From: Takakia lepidozioides
Lineage: Eukaryota > Streptophyta > Takakiopsida > Takakiales > Takakiaceae
Direction of reading: 5' to 3'
NCBI GenBank assembly: GCA_030704615.1
Contig: CM060732.1
Location: forward strand, 48,899,053 to 48,963,052
Length of the DNA stretch: 64,000 nucleotides
Shown: piece after piece, positions 56,561-64,000 of the stretch
Numbering within the stretch: position 1 is the stretch's first letter
Layout of the letters: each line of letters begins with the position of its first letter
Position numbers and translations under genes: made by a program
Notes under the pieces: model-generated
Told to the model about the DNA's origin: nothing
What the model saw: only the letters and a program-made list of their open reading frames with translations
The model's database searches: none

Positions 56561-57740
56561 ATTCGAATCCCGGATGAATGGAATTTCGGCGCCGAATTTC
56601 CATCCAGCAGGTAAGTGGAATCTCGGATGGATGGAGATTCGGCGCCGAATTTCCATCCTGCAGGTAATTCGAATACCGGATGGATGGAGATTCGGCGCCG
56701 AATTTCCATCCTGCAGGTAATTTGAATACCGGATGAATGGAAATTCGGCGCCGAATTTCCATCAAGCAGGTAAGTCGAATCCCGCATAAATGGAAATTCG
56801 GCGCCGAATTTCCATCCAGCAGGTAAGTCCGATCGTGCCGTATGGATATTCGGCGCCGAATTTCCATTCGCATGTATTTCTGAGCGAGGAATTACCTTCG
56901 TGCAGGTAATTCCCAGATGAGAATTACCTTCGTGCAGGTAATTATGGACGAGGAATTAACATCGTTTGGAATTACCTGCAGGAAGGTAATTCTCATTTGG
57001 AAATTACCTGCACGAAGGTAATTCTTATATGGGAATTACCTGCACGAAGGTAATTCCTCGCTCAGAAATACATGGCGAATGGAAATTCGGCGCCGAATAT
57101 CCATACGGCACCGATCGGACTTACCTGCTGGATGGAAATTCGGCGCCGAATTTCCATTTATGCGGGATTCGACTTACCTGCTTGATGGAAATTCGGTGCC
57201 GAATTTCCATTCATCCGGTATTCGAATTACCTGCAGGATGGAAATTCGGCGCCGAATCTCCATCCATCCGGTATTCGAATTACCTGCAGGATGGAAATTC
57301 GGCGCCGAATCTCCATCCATCCGAGATTCCACTTACCTGCTGGATGGAAATTCGGCGCCGAATTTCCATCCAGCAGGGATTCGAATTACCTGCAGGATGG
57401 AAATTCGGCGCCGAATTTCCATTTATGCGGGATTCGACTTACCTGCTTGATGGAAATTCGGCGCCGAATTTCCATTCATCCGGTATTCGAATTACCTGCA
57501 GGATGGAAATTCGGCGCCGAATCTCCATCCATCCGAGATTCCACTTACCTGCTGGATGGAATTTCCATTCATCCGGGATTCGAATTACCTGCAGGATGGA
57601 AATTCGGCGCCGAAGTTTCATTATCCGGGATTCCACTACCTGGGATGGAAATTCGGCGCCGAATCTCCATCCATCCGGGATTCCACTTACCTGCTGGATG
57701 GAAATTCGGCGCCGAATTTCCATCCGGGGATGGTCTCTGT
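56560..57740. repeat. Large inverted repeat of palindrome units in MULE B
   Basis: About 60-bp units (GATGGAAATTCGGCGCCGAA, TTTCCATCC, CAGGTAATTCGAATACCGG) run towards a centre near 56965. The same units then run away from it in reverse complement. Examples: GAATTACCTTCGTGCAGG at 56890 against CCTGCACGAAGGTAATTC at 57035, and GTCCGATCGTGCCGTATGG at 56827 against its inverse at 57100. Arms are at least 370 bp with a small loop. MULE A has no equivalent. Confidence 0.85.
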
Positions 57741-58430
57741 CGGAGAGGTGCCGCCTATCCGCCGCTCTGTTGGATATTCGGTGCCGAATTTCCGTCCCGG
57801 GGGTTGAAATATGACGGCCAGGTGCCGACCTCTCCCTTCTCCCCGACTGCATGGAACGGCCCCGAATTGAAATTCGGCGCCGTTTTCCCATCTGTGGAGG
57901 TTTTTATGTCGGCCAGTTTTCGGTCTGACCCCCCGACAAGACTTCCTTTGGGGGGCCCGGATGGAAATTCGGCGCCGAATCTCCGTCCAGGGGATGTTCT
58001 CTGTCGCACACTCGCCGGCCTCTGCGCCCGAGGCGACTTCATCCGGGCGTCCCCTGTTCGATATTCGGTGCCGAATTTCCGTCCGGGGTTGAAATGTGAC
58101 GGCCAAGTGCAGGCCACTCCCCCCTCCCCGACTGCTCCGAACCTCCCCGGATGGAAATTCGGCGCCGTTTTTCCATCTGGGGATGTTTTTATGCCGTCAA
58201 GTTTTTCGGCCTGACCCCCCGACACGACTCCCTTTGGGGGGCCCGGATGGAAATTCGGCGCCGAATCTCCATCCAGGGGATGTTCTCTATCGCACACACT
58301 CCGGCCTCTGCGCCCGAGGCGACTTCATCCGGGCTTCCTCTGTTGGATATTGGGTGCCGAATTTCCATTCGGGGTTAGTAATGTGACGGCACGATGCCGG
58401 CTTCTCCCCTTCAGCTGTCATCATCCGGAC
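57740..58430. repeat. MULE B central array 1: ~287-bp units (about 2.3 copies)
   Basis: Inverse counterpart of 5120-6545, with TGCCGGCC/GTGCAGGCC landmarks, GGATATTCGGTGCCGAATTT and GATGGAAATTCGGCGCCG palindromes, and TTTTTATGTCGGCCAGTTTT linkers. Confidence 0.85.
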
Positions 58431-58670
58431 GGCCCCCCACTTTCTGACTGCATACCGTTGGCAGTTATTGCGCAAAGACGAGGGGCCGCATTCCGGAGAC
58501 AAGGTTCATTAACACTCTGACTGTGGATTTTTGAGATAGTTGGCTCCCTGGATTTGGATCAGGCTTCGTCGCTCGGACAAATCGGCATCGCATTCATTCC
58601 CATCGCTGCACCCCCTCTACCAGGGAGCTTCCCCGCACGCCATCCTGGCAGTCTTGTGTGCACATCTCCC

Positions 58671-61600
58671 ATGGCGGAAAACCCGAGCGCTACAGTGTAC
58701 TGCCCTCCTCACGAGCATAGAGCTTCATTTCCGTGCAGAGGGGACACCTGCCGGGTGATGGAGAAATATCTGTGCGTTCGATACCACCTGAAACCGGGGT
58801 CGGTTTTTTGGAGGAGGAAAGGAAGGACTCAAACGGCCTTGTTGTCGAGAGTATTGTTGTGCTCCACGATGATTTCGGCGATGGCAGGGAATGGCGAGTT
58901 CCACCATCGGACAGCGTCATATACAGGGCTGTTGGGACTTCATTTGCCCGCCAAATGCACCGTCTATCCTGGCGCTTTCCACGAAACAATCCGCGAATCA
59001 GAGAGTGGGTACCTCAAAGAGAGAAGTCGGCAACGAAGTAAATCCAGAGCCGAACCCATCCATGAAGACGACCGAGAACCGGGTTGTTCACAACCTGTCC
59101 GACTCAGACGAGGTCATGGAAGTTCCGAGGTCGTCCTGGAGATCAGGCAAGTCCTCAATGGACGTCAGTGGAGGAGGGAGTCATATTCCCAGCACGAGCA
59201 CCGCAGTTCGATATTCTAGAAATTCTGCGAGGGCTTCACCTGGAGGGACACCGGTCGGAGCTGGCCGGGCTGGACTACAGCAAGTTCGCAATTAAATCGG
59301 TTACATGCCTTCCCGCCGACGTCGACGGTAATATCTTCTTTGAGTTCCCTCCTCGGGCGGACTACTCGAGGGCGTCCGGAATGTTGACAGATATGGATAG
59401 AAAACATGACGGTCATCCTTGGTGCGTTACCAAAACCACCAGCATGAAGATGCTTGATGGTGTGCGGGTGCGCTACGTTGTTTATGCGGGCGCGTTGCGG
59501 TGTTTCTCCCCAACTTGCTTCCACTTTAAATCCAGAGGTCACAGGAACGAGACGGATTGGACAGGCACAGCTCACCAACCATTTCGAGCTCAGGAGAAGG
59601 TTCCGAACTCCACATTTAAGTGTGCGCATTGCAAAGAACCACCACACTGCATGTCTGTTTGTAATGCCAAGCAGTTCTATGTGTTGCACCGTTTCCCTGA
59701 CCTCACCCGAGCTTGCATACACGTTGGTTCCCATTGTCACAAATTGGCGAGGGGGAACTCGCGAGAGGCTGCCCACGAAGCAGAGCAGCTCGTTCAGGAG
59801 GAGGTTAATTTGAGACCGGGTGCCAAACCCAAACAGATACAGCTCCAAGCCGCCCATAAGATGGCATTGGCCAGAATTATGTCGGAAGACGGCTCCGATA
59901 GAGTTCCTCTCGACGAGAAGGAAATGGAGGCATTGCTGGAGTCGGTGTCCCACGTATGTTCACCGAATGTCCGAAACCACATTGTCTCATGCAAACAGAA
60001 AATTGGGCGTGGCTCGGATATGCACTCCGTTCTGGAGGTGAAGCGACGATGTGGATATGACTACATTCATGGAAGTAGGTTTCCAGGACAAGGGACTGAG
60101 GCAGATCGTTGTTTCGTATTCAAAATGTCCACGTGTGGACCTGGCAGTGGCGTCGAACTGGTCGACAGGATGACGAGTGGGAACTTGTCAAACAGTTGGG
60201 TCATGTTCGACCATATCAAGCGAATTACAAATCACCAGTGGGTGACAATGGGTGCACATGTCTACGACACCCACTGCAGGATACTAATGACAATTGCTAT
60301 TTGTGAGATGAAAGGAAAGGACACACAATCGGAGATGCTTCTTTGGCAGGGAATAAACGAACAGATGGCCAAGGCGGGATTGCCCCCTCCCAATTTCCGT
60401 GGTTTCATGGCGGACAACACACAAGCAAATTGGGCTGCCATCCGAAGGGTGTACGGGCAAGACCCCAATGTTCCCATGGAAGGCAAGGAGAGATCTTGTG
60501 GGTTCCATTTTCTGCAGAGCCTTTCGCAGTACACAACCAGGCTCGTGGCGCCAGATTTCAGAGAGGAGCACCGTTCCATGTGCCTTGCGTGGAAGCGCGC
60601 TCCCACCTTGGATGATGCAGAGACACAGTTTGCATGCATACGGGCTTGGTGGACATCGTCAGGTGCTGTAAGGAAATCAGACGAAGGAGCAATGGTCAGT
60701 TGGCTAGCATGGTGGCATTATCGTTTCCTCCAGTTCGGCGACTATATGCGGGAGGTGAGTTGCACGAATTCGCGTCCCGTTGGATATTATTCTTGGCCAT
60801 ATTTGTAACTTGCTTGTAACCTGAACATGTGCTTGTGCAGGAAATGTGTCTCGACTCCGACACCGACATGCCCACGACAAACATGGCCGAATCAGTGCAC
60901 TCTTCCTGGCGTGCCTCCTGATCTGGTGGACATCCTCACTGCCACAACGGAGGACATTGTGAGGTCAATTATGCAGCAATGCAGGTACAATGAGTTCTTG
61001 AAAGGGAAACAGTGGGGCTTGGGGCCGGACAGGCAGGAAATGTTGATGCGGACTGCTTCCAGATCGAAGAATCCTCGGAAGTGGGCGGCGGCCTTGCGAG
61101 AGGGCCTTCGGGACACGCCATTGCTGCGAAGAGGCCAACATTTGGAAGGAGATGTTCATACCCGTCCAGTGAGACGAAGACTTGACGAGGCACCTGGCGG
61201 AGAAGAGGATTCATGGCGAGCTGACAAGAATATTCGCACGCTCCCTCGTGGTCCGGTGATGTTGTCCGAGGAGGTCTCGTCGAGCACCGGAAGTCCTGCA
61301 CGTTCAAGATCGCCATCTCCTTTGAGCACAGGGCGCGTGCCCCGGCAACATAACGAGCCATCTGTAGTAAAGCATTCCCATTGTGGAGACAAGAGTGTCG
61401 GAGTCACAGTGGAGAATTGCGAGGACATTGCCGGCATTTCGAGGAAGTGCTGCGCCATCCGGGTGGATACGAGAGCACGCTGTGGTGAGATGATTCGGAG
61501 GAACCCACACGGTGCTGTACCTGCACCTTGTTTCAGCGGCAGATTTTTGACTCCCACATTTGCTCACGCCACAACGCAGACATTTTGGTTCTGTAGGCAC

Positions 61601-62242
61601 GACATAATGACCTATGTATTTGGCAAGCCCAAGTACGGGATTCAGGGAATGCCGGAGCCTCCGGGCGTCTGGCCTGTTGCACCGGGTTGCAGCCTCTCTC
61701 AGAATGAGGCGGATGCTCTATCTGCAGTAGGATTTCGAATGGTGCAACGCACAGACATCCCGGCCCACGCATTTCCGGTTCCTCAGACCCAGCCATTGCA
61801 GACTGCTCGGTCCAGTAGAGACGGATTGGACAATTCTGCACATCCCACAATGCGATTCGGAAGAGTGAAGAGACGACACCCTCCCAACAAGTTGAATGAG
61901 ACTCGGATTGCCAATGCTCTTGGGATGGCTTGCACTATTCAGAGCTCCGTGGACGTACCCCCACCCGGCCTTGGGCGTGTGTATCGGATGGCAACGGCCG
62001 GCTCGGCTGTACGCGACGATGTATACACAATTACGATTGGAGTGGAGCCGACTTGCAACTGTACGGACTTCTCGTTGATGGAAGCAAAGAAGGGTTCGAA
62101 GTATTATCCGTGCAAGCATCTGTATTACATTTACCTGAAGAGGTTGAGGATGAACGTGACTATTGATGACTTTATTCATGCACTGGCGTTGAGCGTGAAC
62201 GAGCTGCACAAACTCCTCCTTAGGGATTCCAGAAATCATTGA
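58671..62242 (+). pseudogene. MULE B transposase (Mutator-like DDE, SWIM zinc finger), nearly intact core
   Basis: Start ATG 58671 (MAENPSATVY), also used in MULE A. The N-terminal third is frameshifted near 58810, 58945 and 59215. A long open frame follows to 60808 with a Cys-rich block (CFSPTCFHF, FKCAHC, CMSVC) and the presumed DDE core. MFDHIKR has its Asp at 60209-60211, GFMADNTQANW has its Asp at 60413-60415, and RSCGFHF has Cys 60497 and His 60506, as in the Mutator C(x)nH signature. Intron about 60757-60840 (GTGAGT ... TTGTGCAG). Exon 2 has a net 8-base loss near 60925 that shifts the frame. It ends with the SWIM finger CNCTDF (62054) and CKH (62111-62119), then TGA at 62240-62242. 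The DDE glutamate is not assigned with certainty. Confidence 0.85.
60757..60840 (+). other. Intron of the MULE B transposase gene
   Basis: Donor GGGAG/GTGAGTTG and acceptor CTTGTGCAG/GAAATGTG. The exon 2 frame EMCLDSDTDMPTTNMAES is shared with A and C, which supports this splice. Confidence 0.65.
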
Positions 62243-62394
62243 TGGGGCAAAGGGAATCCTCCATATGGATATTTTCAAATGCATTTTGCTGTATCGGATT
62301 TTTTTTTGCAGTGTAATGAAATGCACCCCAAAACTCCTGGAATGAGGCAATATTCCATTCAAACTGAGATCCAACAGAAGCAGTTGTGGGGCCA

Positions 62395-62765
62395 TTTCTG
62401 GAAAAATGGCGCCGAATTTCTCTTTATGGGGCCGAAAACTCGCTAAGTCCCAACATGCACTGGTACCTGTGTTTGGGAAAATGGCGCCGAATTTCTCTTT
62501 TTGGGGCCGAAAACTGGCTAAGTCCCAACATGCACTGGTACCGTGTCTGGAAAAATGGCGCCGAATTTCTCTTTTTTGGGCCGAAAACTGGCTAAGTCCC
62601 AACATGCACTGGAAAAATGGCGCCAAATTACCTCTCATGAGGGGACCTATAGCCGCGGAATTCGGCACCATTTTTCGCCAGAGAGACCTATTGCCGCGAA
62701 ATACGTCGCCGTTTTTTCAGGTTACGGACCCTATTACCGCGAAATTCGGCGCCATATTTGCACAT
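62395..62765. repeat. MULE B subterminal palindrome array
   Basis: Three units of AAAATGGCGCCGAATTTCTC, GGCCGAAAACTGGCTAAGTC, CCAACATGCACTGG, then degenerate GGYRCC sites. Counterpart of 715-1125. Confidence 0.85.
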
Positions 62766-62879
62766 GTCGCTGGGAATTGGCATGAGCGGAAGACGAAATA
62801 TCATGAGCACAACTGTCAAAAGTGCAATTTTCCCTTGAAGGGGCCGAATAATATATTTGTTTTTCCTGACACATTGCAT

Positions 62880-62991
62880 TAAATTATTGTTTTTTATTGT
62901 TTTTTATTCTCGAAATTTGTACTTCTGCTCATGAAAACTGATTGTGTTACTACTCTGCTCATGCCGCTCATGCTCATGAAATAGCAAACCT
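62880..62991. repeat. MULE B terminal inverted repeat, transposase-side end
   Basis: AT-rich tract (TTTTTTATTGTTTTTTATTC), then CATGAGC-family heptamers, ending GCTCATGAAATAGCAAACCT. Confidence 0.85.
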
Positions 62992-63000
62992 CCCTGTCGC
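62992..63000. repeat. Target-site duplication of MULE B, right copy
   Basis: CCCTGTCGC, identical to 49173-49181. Confidence 0.9.
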
Positions 63001-64000
63001 CAGCGAAAGGGGATCATTTCAGTCTTCCAGATAAGGTTAAAGAGGAGAACTAGGGCCTCTATCATGGGATCGCCACCGTGCTTGATAAGCTCGTTGACAA
63101 TACCATCAAGTCCACCAGCTTTATATCCATTTAAATGTTCAATTGCTTCCACAATCTCAGAAGAACTAATGGGAGAGTTATAAGCCATTGAAATATACTC
63201 CAGTTCATCAGGGCTGTTTTGAATCATAGGAACAATTTTTCCAACTGCGTCCCTCCATTCAGTAGAAGACCCCTCATTGTTAGACCTAGAAGTTCTGCCA
63301 AGGATACTGTAGTGATTTTCAAAGGTTTTGACAATGTCAACCGATGAAGTCACCACTGCACCTTTAGTAGTCTTCAGCGCTTGTACTTGCGGACCGTTTT
63401 TAGGCTTGTACAAACGTTGAAGGGCCAACCAGAATTTCTTGTCATTACCACCATGGTGGTTTGAGTTTATTTCACTGTATAACTTATCCCAGTATAATTT
63501 CTTCTGAGACCTAACAAGCTGATTGATATCTTTCCAGAGCTGATAGTACCTCGCCCACAATTCTCTGTTGGTTTTCAAATTGCAGCACTCTTTATAGAGG
63601 GCTCGTCTCTCAACTATCTTGAGTTTGTTCTCATTGGTCCACCAATTAATAGCTCTACCGCAGACAATTAGTTTCCTCCCAATGATCTTGTCAGCCACGG
63701 AGGAGACGAAACTCTCCCAAGAGTCCACTGCTCTTTCGACTTCATTTCTTGCGTTGTTAGAGCGAGACTGAAGTTCTTGGAGCGATTGGACAAAATGAGG
63801 GAGAGCCTCTTGCAAGGCCTGGACGTACTCAGCCTTGACCTCCTCATTATGGAATTTTTCTATGCGCCACTTCCGAATCGAACGTTTCACAGATCTCTTG
63901 GTGTTGGGAAAACACCTTTTGATCTCAGTCCAAACCAGGAAGTGGTCAGAGGTACCAATACCAGTTCTGTCGATCAACACATTGGCACACTGGGGAAACA
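62992..64000 (-). pseudogene. LINE ORF2: end of endonuclease and start of reverse transcriptase (5' half of split LINE)
   Basis: A - strand frame from the window edge. GIGTSDHFLVWTEI is the SDH end of an APE-type endonuclease. A helical linker follows (RSIRKWRIEKF, WWTNENK, YYQLWKDINQLVRSQKKLYW), then the RT opening: EIVEAIEHLNGYKAGGLDGI, NELIKHGG, LFNLIWKTEMIPFRWRQG. It breaks at MULE B and continues at 49172. This half is open, unlike the 3' half. The endonuclease body lies beyond 64000. Confidence 0.88.

Larger units (their letters stand above)
49182..62991 (+). mobile_element. MULE B: two-gene Mutator-like element, best-preserved copy
   Basis: Ends are GGGGCTGCTATTTTCATGAG at 49182 and the reverse complement of AGGTTTGCTATTTCATGAGC at 62991, flanked by a perfect 9-bp duplication. 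Accessory gene on - (49402-54951), central arrays (55905-58430), transposase on + (58671-62242), subterminal array (62395-62765). The two genes diverge from the arrays and point towards the ends. It is inserted in a LINE and is inverted relative to MULE A. Confidence 0.9.

Noticed and set aside
56131-58214. Long ORFs on both strands (for example 307 and 218 codons) in the MULE B central arrays
   Set aside because: Same reason: a unit length divisible by three and palindromy keep several frames open. There is no start context or domain.
58671-62242. Assignment of the transposase to the KDZ (Kyakuja-Dileera-Zisupton) group
   Set aside because: The 9-bp target duplications, the CGFHF motif after the second Asp and the C-terminal SWIM finger fit Mutator-like elements better. 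A profile search could still change this.

Overview
This window is a dense block of nested, mostly broken transposable elements from a plant-lineage (streptophyte) nuclear genome. The evidence is Ty3 chromovirus and Tat/Athila-like retrotransposons, an APE-type LINE, Mutator-like DNA transposons with spliced genes, and PLS-type pentatricopeptide (PPR) coding sequence. My guess is a charophyte alga such as Chara braunii, or a bryophyte, but I cannot prove the species. I see no intact host gene, rRNA gene or CRISPR array. A 500-N scaffold gap lies at 24501-25000.

Left half (1-35452). I read this as one stack of insertions. A chromovirus on the + strand (3' half at 32527-35452) sits in a PPR coding sequence. 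A large Tat/Athila-like Ty3 element on the - strand is inserted in its integrase, with its 5' LTR at 31693-32526, gag and pol to its left, and an extra ORF running off the left edge. That Ty3 element was hit by MULE A (492-14727, 9-bp target duplication), a solo LTR of its own family (16356-17113, perfect 5-bp duplication CCACT), a second chromovirus on the - strand (19357-24500) and MULE C (up to 27409). MULE A also carries a 2.2-kb TG...CA insertion (12393-14557).

Right half (35453-64000). This begins with duplicated PPR fragments (35453-37200), then 3.6 kb of non-coding repeats including a tRNA-derived SINE head (about 39505). MULE D follows (from 40786), its catalytic half replaced by palindrome arrays. 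It abuts the 3' end of a LINE on the - strand (about 47645). That LINE is split by MULE B (49182-62991, 9-bp duplication CCCTGTCGC), and its 5' part continues to the right edge.

The most unusual content is the MULE family (A, B, C, D). The fuller copies carry two divergently transcribed spliced genes. One is a transposase with a CxxxxxxxxH motif and a C-terminal SWIM zinc finger. The other encodes a protein with a ParB/sulfiredoxin-like domain (DGNHRLLAW motif). Between the genes, in an intron of the second gene and next to the ends lie hundreds to thousands of bases of tandem palindromes, all centred on GGCGCC or GGYRCC with the shared arm GGAAATKCGG. A, B and D have the same plan but different array sizes and flanks. 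All copies carry stops, frameshifts or deletions, so none looks autonomous.
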